Part shown: positions 1 through 9,239 of the stretch, piece after piece
How positions within the stretch are numbered: position 1 is the stretch's first letter
Layout: every line of letters begins with the position of its first letter
NCBI GenBank assembly: GCA_902768105.1
Contig: CACXJZ010000026.1
Span: 1 to 46,748, forward strand
Reading direction: 5' to 3'
From: an uncultured Prevotellaceae bacterium
Lineage (GTDB): Bacteria; Bacteroidota; Bacteroidia; Bacteroidales; Bacteroidaceae
Length of the DNA: 46,748 nucleotides
The notes under the pieces: generated by a model
Told to the model about the DNA's origin: nothing
The model's input: only the letters and a program-made list of their open reading frames with translations
Database searches by the model: none
Program-made: the position numbers and the translations under genes

Positions 1-61
1 AAGTCTATCAAAGATCGCTTCTTTTCAACGCTTCAAAGGGACACCCCCTCAAAAGCGGATG

Positions 62-69
62 CAAAGGTA
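62..69 (-). promoter_or_regulatory. -7 promoter box reading off the left edge
   Basis: On the minus strand this reads TACCTTTG, an exact match to the Bacteroidetes -7 consensus TAnnTTTG. It points toward position 1, so the gene it serves lies outside the window. No open frame was assigned in bases 1-61. Confidence 0.55.
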
Positions 70-130
70 CAAACTTTTTTCGAAACAACAAATCTTTTTG
101 CAACTTTTTTCAAGAAATATAAAAAAAAGA

Positions 131-162
131 TTGCGGCTCTTGATATTGGTCAAGAACCGCAA
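131..162 (-). terminator. Intrinsic terminator of the OmpA-like gene
   Basis: A 12-bp stem (131-142 with 151-162) with an 8-base loop. Read as minus-strand RNA every position pairs (one G-U), and the stem is followed by TCTTTTTTTT. It lies about 40 bases past the stop codon of the lipoprotein gene. Confidence 0.85.
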
Positions 163-200
163 CTAACACACACCTTATTATATATATGCGCGCGCGAGGA

Positions 201-1040
201 TTAATCACCGTCAGGAGCATGGTCAATAAGATCCATGAACTGGTCGAGTTTCGGCGTAATGATAATCTGCGTGCGACGGTTGCGTTGACGACCCATCTCG
301 GTGGAATTAGTGGTTAAGGGATTGTACTCACCACGTCCACCTGCAGTCAGGCGCTTCGGATCAACACCATAGTCGTTCTGTAGTGCTTGTACAACACTCG
401 ATGCACGGAGACAAGAGAGGTCCCAGTTGTTACGAATGTTCTGACGGGTGATGGGCACATCGTCGGTATTGCCCTCGATAAGCACATCGTAATCCTTGTA
501 GTCCATGATTATCTTGGCAATCTTGGAGAGTGTAACAGAAGCACGCTCGCTAATCTCATAAGAACCGCTCTTGTAGAGCATGTTGTCAGCCAGTGAGATA
601 TAGACCACGCCCTTGAGTACTTGTACATCTACCTCTTTCTTCTCGTCGTTAGACAGCGAACGAAGCAGGTTGTTCTGGAGTACCAAGTTCAGAGAATCGC
701 TCTTTGACTTCACCTCAACCAAATGACGGATGTACTGGTTTGACTCGTTAATCTGGTCAACCAGCTTCTCAATAGAGATATTGTTCTGTGAGCTATTGGT
801 CAAGCTCTGGTCGAGCGAGCGCTGCAATGCTGCATAAGCCTTCTTCTGTGCCTCGAGCTGTTCTTCAAGACTGGTGACACGGGCACGAGATGCTGCCAGC
901 TGCTCCTTAGTATCCTGATAGTTGGCAGTCAGTTCCTTATTCTCAAGGCGACAGCTTTCAAGTTCTTTCTTGCTGGCACAGCTACTGAGTACCATTGCCC
1001 CTGCTGCCAGCGCAATCATGAATAAATTTTTCTTGTTCAT
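201..1040 (-). CDS. OmpA-family lipoprotein
   Basis: A 279-residue envelope protein likely to tie the outer membrane to peptidoglycan. The N-terminus is a lipoprotein signal with lipobox LSSC (Cys about residue 21). Residues 25-110 are rich in K, E, Q and A in a heptad-like pattern and probably form a coiled coil. Residues 140-270 are an OmpA C-terminal domain: the stretches NTDDVP, NWDLSCLRASSVV and GRQRNRRTQI match the peptidoglycan-binding core of that family. It is a single gene, divergent from purL, with its own -7 box 29 bases upstream and its own terminator. Closest known design: Bacteroidetes 'OmpA family protein' lipoproteins. The specific role is unknown; family assignment is firm. 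Confidence 0.9.
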   Translation of the reverse strand: MNKKNLFMIALAAGAMVLSSCASKKELESCRLENKELTANYQDTKEQLAASRARVTSLEEQLEAQKKAYAALQRSLDQSLTNSSQNNISIEKLVDQINESNQYIRHLVEVKSKSDSLNLVLQNNLLRSLSNDEKKEVDVQVLKGVVYISLADNMLYKSGSYEISERASVTLSKIAKIIMDYKDYDVLIEGNTDDVPITRQNIRNNWDLSCLRASSVVQALQNDYGVDPKRLTAGGRGEYNPLTTNSTEMGRQRNRRTQIIITPKLDQFMDLIDHAPDGD

Positions 1041-1068
1041 AATCTTTGTTTTTTAATGATTTCGCCTG

Positions 1069-1076
1069 CAAAGTTA
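1069..1076 (-). promoter_or_regulatory. -7 box for the OmpA-like lipoprotein gene
   Basis: The minus strand reads TAACTTTG, followed by a leader of about 22 bases to the ATG at 1040. Confidence 0.7.
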
Positions 1077-1167
1077 TGAATAAGGTTATATCTGCCGCTA
1101 AAAACGGGGGGCATTTAGATTATTTTAACCTCGAAAGGAGCAGGTTAACGGTTTTTTGTGATTTTAT

Positions 1168-1198
1168 TTTGCTATTTGCTCACTTATTTGTACCTTTG
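1168..1198 (+). promoter_or_regulatory. purL promoter
   Basis: TTTG at 1168-1171, a 19-base spacer, then TACCTTTG at 1191-1198: a complete Bacteroidetes promoter. The purL ATG follows 36 bases later. A 7-bp inverted repeat TTAACCT/AGGTTAA (1125-1131, 1142-1148) sits just upstream. Confidence 0.8.
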
Positions 1199-1234
1199 TC
1201 ACCCAAAAAGTAACATATATATAAAAGAATAGAC

Positions 1235-4200
1235 ATGATTCTCTTTTTCAAGACTCCACAACAGAGCGTGGTTGCTACACAGACGGACCATCAGCTCAGC
1301 GAGAACGAAGTACGTGAACTATGCTGGCTTTACGGAGGAGCCGAGTTGCTGACGAGCGATAAGCTGGAAGGTTTCTTCGTCGGTCCACGCCGCGAAATGA
1401 TAACTCCATGGAGTACGAATGCCGTTGAGATCACCCAAAACATGGGTCTTGGCGGCATTCTGCGTATAGAGGAATACTTCCCCGTAAGTTCCAAGGACGC
1501 CGAGCACGACGAGATGCTCCAGCGTATGTATAATGGTCTGAACCAGGACATCTTTACGATTAACATCAAGCCTGAGCCCATCAAGTATGTGGATAATCTA
1601 GAGGAATATAACGAGCAGGAAGGTCTAGCTCTGAGCCCAGAGGAGATTGAATATCTGCACGGACTTGAGAAGCAGAATGGTCGTCCGCTGACCGATTCAG
1701 AAATCTTTGGTTTCGCCCAGATTAACTCTGAGCACTGTCGCCATAAGATCTTTGGTGGTACATTTATTATTGATGGCAAGGAGATGGAGAGTTCCCTCTT
1801 CGCCATGATCAAGAAAACTACACAGGAGAATCCCAACAAGATTCTCTCTGCCTATAAGGATAATGTCGCTTTTGCACAGGGTCCTGTGGTTGAGCAGTTT
1901 GCTCCAAAGGATCAAAGTACTAGCGACTACTTCCAGATTAAAGATATCGAGAGTGTTATCTCGCTGAAGGCCGAGACGCACAACTTCCCTACAACCGTAG
2001 AGCCATTCAACGGTGCTGCTACTGGTACGGGTGGTGAGATTCGCGACCGTATGGGTGGCGGTGTTGGTTCATGGCCGATTGCTGGTACGGCTGTTTATAT
2101 GACTGCTTATCCTCGTCTCACTGACGATGACGAGCTGACCCGTGACTGGGAGAGCATCCTGCCCGTTCGCCAATGGCTGTATCAGACACCTGAGCAGATT
2201 CTGATTAAGGCTTCGAATGGTGCTTCTGACTTCGGAAATAAGTTCGGTCAACCACTAATCTGTGGTTCTGTGCTTACTTTTGAGCATCAAGAGCCTAACG
2301 ATACTAAGTATGCTTACGATAAGGTCATCATGTTGGCAGGCGGCGTGGGATACGGCACCAAGCGCGACTGTCTGAAGAAAGAGCCTCAAAAGGGCAACAA
2401 GGTTGTCGTAGTGGGCGGTGACAACTACCGCATTGGACTGGGTGGCGGTTCCGTATCGTCAGTGGATACTGGTCGCTACAGCAACGGCATCGAGTTGAAT
2501 GCCGTGCAGCGTGCCAACCCTGAGATGCAAAAGCGTGCCTACAACTTAGTACGTGCACTGTGTGAGGAGGACGTGAATCCTGTAGTATCTATCCACGACC
2601 ACGGTTCTGCAGGTCATTTGAACTGTCTGTCTGAACTCGTTGAGGAGTGCGGTGGTGAGATCGATATGACCAAACTGCCTATCGGTGATAAGACCCTTTC
2701 AAGCAAAGAAATCATTGCCAATGAGAGTCAGGAGCGCATGGGGCTGCTCATTGACGAGAAACATATTGAGCACGTGCGCCGCATTGCTGAGCGTGAGCGT
2801 GCACCAATGTATGTGGTTGGTGAGACAACGGGCGATGCCCACTTCTCGTTCAAGCAGGGCGACGGTGTGAAACCCTTCGATCTGGATGTGGCTCAGATGT
2901 TTGGTCACTCGCCCAAGACTATTATGAAAGATAATACTGTAGAGCGTCACTATCAAGATGTGACCTACAGTCAGGATAAGATTGATGAATACCTGGACCG
3001 CGTACTGCAACTTGAGGCTGTGGCATGTAAGGACTGGTTGACCAACAAGGTTGACCGCTCTGTAACAGGTAAGATTGCACGTCAGCAGTGTCAGGGTGAG
3101 ATTCAGTTGCCACTGAGCGACTGTGGTGTAGTAGCACTCGACTACCGCGGACGAAAGGGCATCGCAACAGCCATTGGCCATGCACCTCAGGCTGGTCTGG
3201 CCAATCCTGCCGCCGGCAGCGTACTGTCAGTAGCAGAAGCGCTGACAAACATCGTCTGGGCACCACTGGCAGATGGTATGGACTCGCTGTCACTGAGTGC
3301 CAACTGGATGTGGCCTTGTCGCTCGCAGGAGGGTGAGGATGCCCGTCTCTATGCTGGTGTTAATGCACTGAGCGATTTCTGTTGCGACCTGCACATCAAC
3401 GTACCAACAGGTAAGGACTCGCTGTCTTTGAGTCAGCAGTATCCTAATGGCGAGAAGATTATCTCTCCAGGAACAGTGATTGTATCTGCTGGTGGCGAGG
3501 TTTCTGATATTAAGAAGGTGGTATCGCCTGTATTGGTTAACGATAAGAATGCATCACTCTATCATATCGACTTCAGCTTCGACGAGCAGTGCCTTGGCGG
3601 TTCTGCTTTTGCCCAGAGTTTGGGTAAAGTAGGCGACGATGTGCCTACTGTTAAGAACGCCGAGTACTTTGCCGATGCCTTCATGGCTATCCAGGAAATG
3701 ATTAACCGCGGATGGATTCTTGCCGGTCATGATATCTCTGCTGGTGGTCTCATCACCACACTGCTCGAGATGTGCTTCGCCAACACAAAAGGCGGTATGC
3801 ATATCAATCTGCACGACATCTGTGCCGATGGCGATATCGTAAAGGCTCTCTTCGCAGAGAACCCAGGTGTGGTTATCGAGGTGAGCGACGAGCACAAAGA
3901 AGAGTTCAAGGCATTCATGGAGGATGTGGGTGTTGGCTATGCCAAGATTGGTTATCCCGTTGAGGACAGTCGCACCATCGTGGTGAAGGCTAACGATGAG
4001 GAGAAGACCTTCGACATCGATGCACTCCGTGACACTTGGTATAAGACATCATATCTGCTCGACCGCAAGCAGAGCTTCAACGGTAAGGCAGCTGAGCGCT
4101 TCGCTAACTATAAAAAGCAGCCTCTGGAGATGAAGTTCAACAAGGACTTCACTGGTAAGTTGGCTCAGCATGGCATCTCAGCCGACCGCCGTCAAGCATC

Positions 4201-4951
4201 AGGTATCAAGGCAGCCATCATTCGTGAGAAGGGGACTAACGGTGAGCGCGAGATGGCTTACTGCCTGTATCTGGCAGGTTTCGACGTGAAGGACGTGATG
4301 ATGACTGACCTTATCAGCGGACGCGAAACGCTGGAGGAAGTGAATATGATCGTATTCTGCGGTGGTTTCTCCAACAGTGATGTGCTCGGTTCTGCCAAGG
4401 GTTGGGCAGGTGCCTTCCTCTTCAACCCGAAAGCGAAGGAAGCACTCGACAAGTTCTATGCTCGCAAGGACACACTATCGCTTGGTATCTGCAATGGCTG
4501 CCAGCTGATGGTTGAACTCGGTCTGACAGGCGCCAAGGGTGCTAAGATGCTACACAACGATAGCCATAAGTTCGAAAGTGAGTTCATCTCGCTTAACATC
4601 CCGCAAAACAATAGTGTGATGTTTGGCTCACTGAGTGGTTCAAAACTCGGTCTATGGGTAGCTCACGGCGAAGGAAAATTCTCACTTCCTGAGGCAGAGA
4701 GCGCTTATAACGTGATTGCGAAATACAACTATCACGGTTATCCTGCCAATCCGAACGGAAGCGACTATGATGTGGCTGGTATCTGCTCGGCCGATGGTCG
4801 TCACCTTTGTATGATGCCACACCTGGAGCGTGCCGTATTCCCATGGCAGAACGCCTGGTACCCCACCGACCGTTGCAATGATGAGGTGACACCTTGGATT
4901 GAGGCATTTGTTAATGCAAGAAAGTGGGTAGAAAAAGTTAAGAATGAATAA
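1235..4951 (+). CDS. purL: Phosphoribosylformylglycinamidine synthase
   Basis: Fourth step of de novo purine synthesis: FGAR + glutamine + ATP gives FGAM. At 1238 residues this is the large single-chain form, with PurS-like N-terminal part, FGAM synthase core and C-terminal glutamine amidotransferase. The amidotransferase nucleophile lies in LGICNGCQLM (about residue 1085), and the C-terminus has the family's MPHLERAVFPWQ stretch. The core shows LKAETHNFPTTVEPFNGAATGTGGEIRD and SVHDHGSAGH-like (SIHDHGSAGH) segments typical of PurL. Length and motifs are complete, so it should be functional. It is preceded by a clean promoter and a possible operator, and its last 8 bases overlap the start of a CHR transporter gene, so the three genes probably share a transcript. 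Confidence 0.97.
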   Translation: MILFFKTPQQSVVATQTDHQLSENEVRELCWLYGGAELLTSDKLEGFFVGPRREMITPWSTNAVEITQNMGLGGILRIEEYFPVSSKDAEHDEMLQRMYNGLNQDIFTINIKPEPIKYVDNLEEYNEQEGLALSPEEIEYLHGLEKQNGRPLTDSEIFGFAQINSEHCRHKIFGGTFIIDGKEMESSLFAMIKKTTQENPNKILSAYKDNVAFAQGPVVEQFAPKDQSTSDYFQIKDIESVISLKAETHNFPTTVEPFNGAATGTGGEIRDRMGGGVGSWPIAGTAVYMTAYPRLTDDDELTRDWESILPVRQWLYQTPEQILIKASNGASDFGNKFGQPLICGSVLTFEHQEPNDTKYAYDKVIMLAGGVGYGTKRDCLKKEPQKGNKVVVVGGDNYRIGLGGGSVSSVDTGRYSNGIELNAVQRANPEMQKRAYNLVRALCEEDVNPVVSIHDHGSAGHLNCLSELVEECGGEIDMTKLPIGDKTLSSKEIIANESQERMGLLIDEKHIEHVRRIAERERAPMYVVGETTGDAHFSFKQGDGVKPFDLDVAQMFGHSPKTIMKDNTVERHYQDVTYSQDKIDEYLDRVLQLEAVACKDWLTNKVDRSVTGKIARQQCQGEIQLPLSDCGVVALDYRGRKGIATAIGHAPQAGLANPAAGSVLSVAEALTNIVWAPLADGMDSLSLSANWMWPCRSQEGEDARLYAGVNALSDFCCDLHINVPTGKDSLSLSQQYPNGEKIISPGTVIVSAGGEVSDIKKVVSPVLVNDKNASLYHIDFSFDEQCLGGSAFAQSLGKVGDDVPTVKNAEYFADAFMAIQEMINRGWILAGHDISAGGLITTLLEMCFANTKGGMHINLHDICADGDIVKALFAENPGVVIEVSDEHKEEFKAFMEDVGVGYAKIGYPVEDSRTIVVKANDEEKTFDIDALRDTWYKTSYLLDRKQSFNGKAAERFANYKKQPLEMKFNKDFTGKLAQHGISADRRQASGIKAAIIREKGTNGEREMAYCLYLAGFDVKDVMMTDLISGRETLEEVNMIVFCGGFSNSDVLGSAKGWAGAFLFNPKAKEALDKFYARKDTLSLGICNGCQLMVELGLTGAKGAKMLHNDSHKFESEFISLNIPQNNSVMFGSLSGSKLGLWVAHGEGKFSLPEAESAYNVIAKYNYHGYPANPNGSDYDVAGICSADGRHLCMMPHLERAVFPWQNAWYPTDRCNDEVTPWIEAFVNARKWVEKVKNE

Positions 4952-5513
4952 TATCTACTGGGACCTGATTATCACCTTTTTCAAAATCGGACTATTCACT
5001 CTAGGAGGTGGATATGCGATGATACCGCTGATTGAAGAAGAGGTGGTAAACCGGCATAAATGGGTGACGAAGGACGAATTGCTTGACCTGATTGCCATCG
5101 CCCAGAGCTGTCCGGGAGTATTTGCCATCAATATCAGTGTTTTCATCGGCTATAAACAGAATAAGGTTCGAGGTGCCATCGCTACTGCGTTTGGGACTGC
5201 CCTACCCTCTTTTCTGATTATCTTAATTATTGCCGCTTTCTTCCATCAGTTTGAGGATAATAGAGTTATTGCAGCCATGTTTCGTGGTATTCGTCCGGCT
5301 GTTGTAGCACTGATAGCAGTCCCAACTTTCAATCTGGCCAAACGTGCCCGTCTGAACAAATACACGCTCTGGATTCCTATCGTCTCTGCATTGGTCATCT
5401 GGTGGTTGGGGTTCTCCCCTATCTGGGTGATTATTATTGCTGGTGTGGGTGGATACCTTTATGGGGTTTATAGTAGCCATAGGAACTGTCATCATGGGAG
5501 GACCGAGAGATGA
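4944..5513 (+). CDS. CHR-family transporter, first half-size protein
   Basis: A 189-residue membrane protein of the chromate ion transporter (CHR/ChrA) family, short single-domain type. The N-terminus has the family pattern FFKIGLFTLGGGYAMIPLIEEEVV followed by AIAQSCPGVFAINISVFIGY, then several hydrophobic segments. Short CHR proteins normally occur as gene pairs that work together, and the next gene is the partner. The ATG lies inside the end of purL (8-base overlap), implying translational coupling. The substrate cannot be read from sequence; 'chromate' is the family name, and another anion is possible. Confidence 0.88.
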   Translation: MNNIYWDLIITFFKIGLFTLGGGYAMIPLIEEEVVNRHKWVTKDELLDLIAIAQSCPGVFAINISVFIGYKQNKVRGAIATAFGTALPSFLIILIIAAFFHQFEDNRVIAAMFRGIRPAVVALIAVPTFNLAKRARLNKYTLWIPIVSALVIWWLGFSPIWVIIIAGVGGYLYGVYSSHRNCHHGRTER

Positions 5514-6085
5514 TTTACGTGTATCTGTTTCTGACGTTCTTTGAAATTGGGCTGTTCGGCTTTGGCGGCGGATACGGCATGTTGTCGCTCATTCAGGGCG
5601 AGGTGGTTCACCACTGGGGCTGGATGACAACGGCAGAATTTACCGATATCGTGGCAGTGTCACAAATGACACCTGGTCCCATTGGCATTAACTCAGCCAC
5701 CTATTGCGGATATACCGCCGTATATAACGCCACAGGCAGTCACCTTATGGCTGTGTTCGGTTCCGTAACAGCAACATTTGCGTTGGTGCTACCATCACTT
5801 ATTCTCATGATACTTATCAGCAAGCTGTTCATGAAGTATATGCATACGAACGCCGTTCAGTCAGTGTTTGCCGGTTTGAGACCTGCCGTAGTAGGACTGC
5901 TAGCTGCCGCCACACTACTGCTCATGACGCCCGATAATTTCAGTACACCATCAATTAGTCTCTGGCAGTTCATTATTAGCACACTCTTGCTTGTGGCAAC
6001 CTTTGTAGGCACCATGTACATGAAGATAAACCCCATTCGTATGATTATCTATTGTGCCATTGCAGGGTTGGTGCTGTTATACTGA
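5510..6085 (+). CDS. CHR-family transporter, second half-size protein
   Basis: A 191-residue partner of the preceding gene, overlapping it by four bases (ATGA). It repeats the family pattern: FFEIGLFGFGGGYGMLSLIQGEVV and VSQMTPGPIGINSATYCGYT, followed by about five hydrophobic helices. The two halves are clearly diverged paralogues, as expected for a heteromeric pair related to the duplicated long ChrA proteins. It ends 39 bases before the converging minus-strand gene. No metal-binding or regulatory domain is present in either half. Confidence 0.88.
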   Translation: MIYVYLFLTFFEIGLFGFGGGYGMLSLIQGEVVHHWGWMTTAEFTDIVAVSQMTPGPIGINSATYCGYTAVYNATGSHLMAVFGSVTATFALVLPSLILMILISKLFMKYMHTNAVQSVFAGLRPAVVGLLAAATLLLMTPDNFSTPSISLWQFIISTLLLVATFVGTMYMKINPIRMIIYCAIAGLVLLY

Positions 6086-6104
6086 CACAACTCCAACCCC
6101 GCAA
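6060..6104 (-). terminator. Possible terminator hairpin at the end of the minus operon
   Basis: A 12-bp stem (6060-6071 with 6093-6104) around a 21-base loop lies between two converging genes and overlaps the end of the CHR gene. It pairs fully only as minus-strand RNA (one G-U). There is no T-tract, so termination is uncertain. Confidence 0.35.
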
Positions 6105-6124
6105 TAACGCCACCACCTGTAATC

Positions 6125-7300
6125 TTATCTCATCAACTTCTGCAGTTTGTCATAGTCGTAGGTGTAGGCTACTTCGTGAGTCCCCCGTTCATCAGCAACG
6201 AGAAGAATAAATGTAATCTGTCGGTCACCCAGGATAAAGTTCTCAAGTGCGCCGGTAACAGGGGGCTGTGCACCTGCCACTTTAAGCAATTCAATGACTG
6301 TGGCACGCTTATCTGGACGGAACACATCATCGAAGGTAAGCATACGACCTGTCACTGCATCGAAGTTAGACACCAGCCGATAACTGGGAGCATCTGGGTC
6401 TTGGAAACTAACGTGATTCACGTAAGTAATAACTCCCTCACGCGTCTCAGCAGCAGGCAGCACACTGACATCAAATAGCTGTGGGAACATGGTAAGGGGA
6501 GAAGGGCGGGCTGAAAGTTCCTTCTTCATCTGCAAGAGATAGGCTTTTACACCTTCTTGAACGCTGACATTGGCAGGCAGCGATGGTTGCACACGTACAA
6601 AGTGGGCGAGCAAAGGGCTGCGCAAAGCTGCGTCGTTGAGCGCCGAAGCCACACCGCCTGAGGCATGGGGGAAGTTAACCTGAACTTTCAGTCGTTCACT
6701 GCCCAACGAAATAAGGGTGGCAAGCTTGACGGTTTTTACTGACAGTGCGCCACTATTGACTGACAACGGAGGCGTAGGAATATGCAACTCGCGTTGTGGA
6801 CGGGCAAAGAGCATGGCACTCTTGTAAGGATCCTTATAGACAAAATAAACAGCCAGATTGATACCATCTGCACGTTTATACCAATCGTAGCGTTGGTCGG
6901 CAGAAGTTTCAATGAACGTGTAACTAGCACGCTGCAAGCTATCCTTGAGAATATCTCTATTGAGACTACGCTTGACAAACAGCGTGAGCGTATCAATTTG
7001 TGCAGCACGTCCAGAGCGATTGACGGCACGCAGGTCGCACAGCGAAGACTCTGCTGTAAGCACACCATCATCAACCTCCACCTTGGTAAAACCGTTGCGA
7101 GTGAGTTGACGGGCCACCTCGTCAAACGACTGTGCAAGCATGAGGCCGTCGGCCAAGGGGAACAGAGTGCTGGTAACCGACTGACGCGTCAGTTGACCAG
7201 CAATGCTGTTAAGTGAGCCCAGGGGAATGCTGTCCGTCTGTGCCGACAAATTGCCTACAACAGCCCATATAAACATCGTAACAAAATATAATCGTTTCAT
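6125..7300 (-). CDS. Exported protein, DUF3298/RsiV-like C-terminal region
   Basis: A 391-residue protein with a cleavable signal peptide (residues 1-20, ending NLSAQ). Residues about 280-385 look like a DUF3298 (RsiV-like) domain: a beta-rich region with the pattern 'NFDAVTGRMLTFDDVFRPD' and a closing 'GTHEVAYTYDYDKLQKL' strand. There is no transmembrane segment after the signal, so it is periplasmic rather than an anti-sigma factor like RsiV. It is the last gene of the minus-strand run, starting 12 bases after the GH13 gene. Function unknown; a cell-envelope or sensing role would be a guess. The domain call is moderate. Confidence 0.6.
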   Translation of the reverse strand: MKRLYFVTMFIWAVVGNLSAQTDSIPLGSLNSIAGQLTRQSVTSTLFPLADGLMLAQSFDEVARQLTRNGFTKVEVDDGVLTAESSLCDLRAVNRSGRAAQIDTLTLFVKRSLNRDILKDSLQRASYTFIETSADQRYDWYKRADGINLAVYFVYKDPYKSAMLFARPQRELHIPTPPLSVNSGALSVKTVKLATLISLGSERLKVQVNFPHASGGVASALNDAALRSPLLAHFVRVQPSLPANVSVQEGVKAYLLQMKKELSARPSPLTMFPQLFDVSVLPAAETREGVITYVNHVSFQDPDAPSYRLVSNFDAVTGRMLTFDDVFRPDKRATVIELLKVAGAQPPVTGALENFILGDRQITFILLVADERGTHEVAYTYDYDKLQKLMR

Positions 7301-7312
7301 AAGCTTTGAAGA

Positions 7313-9226
7313 TTAGTCTGTCAAATCCTGTTGATAGTCCAGCACGAGCACCTGCCTGGGACGGAGCGTCAGGTCTGTGCTCAAGTCATAGTAACGGTTA
7401 GTCAACACATCCTTGGCACGTTTGGTGGTTCCGATGACTTCGGCGTAGCGTTTCACTTCCATAACAGCAGGATTTTTCGTGCCATTCAGGATGGTTAGCA
7501 CCACATTATTATGCCAACGGCGGGCAATGACATAGACCCCGTTGTAGGGAACGAACTGTGTCATCATACCACGTATAATTGTCTCATTGCCTTGACGCCA
7601 ATGCAATAAACGACTCAACCAACGAAACATGTTCTCCTCAGCACGAGTACGGCCAGTGAAGCAACTATGTGTGTCGCCCGGGAAACCACCTGGGAAATCC
7701 TTGCGCACATGACCATCAGTAACGGTTTTTGTACCGTTCATCAGTATCTCCGTACCATAATAGAGCTGTGGTATGCGACGCACAGTGAGCAATAGGGCAA
7801 GAGCCTGCTTGAGGGCTAGCGAGTCGCAACCATCACCGAGGAAGCGGTCGGTATCATGATTGTCGATAAAGGCCATGACACTCGACGGATTGGGATAGAG
7901 ATAGTCGTAACAGAAGGAGTTATACAGGCGATTCATACCACGCCACCACGCATCGGTATTTTCATGCTTGGCAGAGTCGAGCTTCTCCTGGAACGAGAAG
8001 TCCATCACAGTCTTCAAATAGCTATTCTCTTCCGATAGCTTAGAATCTTTCTGCCACGCAGCTGTATAGGCAGGTTCAGTGACCCACGTCTCACCTACAG
8101 TATTGAAATTAGGATACTCCTCATCGAGTTCTTTCATCCACTGGGCCATAGGTCGACGAGAGGCGTATGGATATGTATCCATGCGAATACCATCAATGCC
8201 AACCGTTTCAATCCACCACTTCGAGTTCTGGATGAGATAGCGCATAAGATGAGGGTTGTCTTGATTGAGATCGGGCATAGTCGATACAAACCAGCCCTCA
8301 ACAGTTTCACGCAGATCGACTTTAGAGGCATAGGGGTCAAGTACTGGTGTTAGCTTATAGCTGGTCTGCAAGAAATCAGTGCCACGGGGGTCACTAGTAC
8401 CACCAGACTGTTTCAACCATTCAGGCAGATTTAGCCAATCCTTCGACGGCATGTCAGCAATCCATGGATGCTCAAAACCGCAATGATTGAATATCATATC
8501 CATAACAACCTTCAATCCTTTCTTGTGACATGCGTCAATCAATTGACGGTACTGTTCATTGGTGCCGAAACGCGGATCGACACGATAGTAGTTGGTACAT
8601 GCATAACCATGGTAGGTGGAGTAGGTATCCATCATGTCAGGAGAGTCGTTCTCTAGGATAGGTGTAAACCACAGAGCCGTGACGCCTAATTCTGTAAAAT
8701 AGTCGAGGTGCTGCATCAGACCCTCGAGGTCTCCACCATGACGAAGCGATGGTGCTGAGCGGTCCTCACGGTAGCTACGCATACCTGACACTTGAGAATT
8801 ATGATGTTCACCCTGCGCAAAGCGGTCTGGCATAAGCAGATAGAGAACATCGCTGATATCGAAGCCTTGGCGTTTGTCGCCACTCATTTCGCGAGCTTTC
8901 AATTGGTAATCGACGGACAACTTTTGACCTTTAGCTGTCAGCTTTAGCGTCATAGTACCAGGTTTTGCATCCTTAAGGTTGAGGTAAATCAGCAAATAGT
9001 TGGGTGAATCCAGTCGGACAAGGCTATCGATGACAATGCCTAGGTAATCAGTCTTTACGTCGGTTACCGTCGATATGTCCTTACCATACACCATCAGTTG
9101 AAGCATCGGATTCTTCATGCCAACATACCAGTCAGCAGGTTCTATACGGTCAATAACAACCTTCTTTGCAGCATTCATTGTCAAGACATTCAATAATAGA
9201 AAACAGAGCAAAATAATTTGTTTCAT
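7313..9226 (-). CDS. GH13 alpha-glucan hydrolase (cyclomaltodextrinase/neopullulanase type)
   Basis: A 637-residue secreted or periplasmic enzyme cutting alpha-1,4-glucans. Signal peptide at residues 1-19. Residues 25-110 form an N-terminal beta domain like that of Bacteroidetes cyclomaltodextrinases; residues 120-540 are the TIM barrel; a C-terminal beta domain follows. Catalytic triad: nucleophile D350 in GIRMD, acid/base E379 in TVGET, and D458 in FIDNHDTD. The architecture resembles SusA-type neopullulanases of starch systems, but no susC/susD pair is present here. It starts 13 bases after the pullulanase gene, so debranching and chain cleavage are probably made together. Confidence 0.9.
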   Translation of the reverse strand: MKQIILLCFLLLNVLTMNAAKKVVIDRIEPADWYVGMKNPMLQLMVYGKDISTVTDVKTDYLGIVIDSLVRLDSPNYLLIYLNLKDAKPGTMTLKLTAKGQKLSVDYQLKAREMSGDKRQGFDISDVLYLLMPDRFAQGEHHNSQVSGMRSYREDRSAPSLRHGGDLEGLMQHLDYFTELGVTALWFTPILENDSPDMMDTYSTYHGYACTNYYRVDPRFGTNEQYRQLIDACHKKGLKVVMDMIFNHCGFEHPWIADMPSKDWLNLPEWLKQSGGTSDPRGTDFLQTSYKLTPVLDPYASKVDLRETVEGWFVSTMPDLNQDNPHLMRYLIQNSKWWIETVGIDGIRMDTYPYASRRPMAQWMKELDEEYPNFNTVGETWVTEPAYTAAWQKDSKLSEENSYLKTVMDFSFQEKLDSAKHENTDAWWRGMNRLYNSFCYDYLYPNPSSVMAFIDNHDTDRFLGDGCDSLALKQALALLLTVRRIPQLYYGTEILMNGTKTVTDGHVRKDFPGGFPGDTHSCFTGRTRAEENMFRWLSRLLHWRQGNETIIRGMMTQFVPYNGVYVIARRWHNNVVLTILNGTKNPAVMEVKRYAEVIGTTKRAKDVLTNRYYDLSTDLTLRPRQVLVLDYQQDLTD

Positions 9227-9239
9227 ATCAGTTAGTTAT

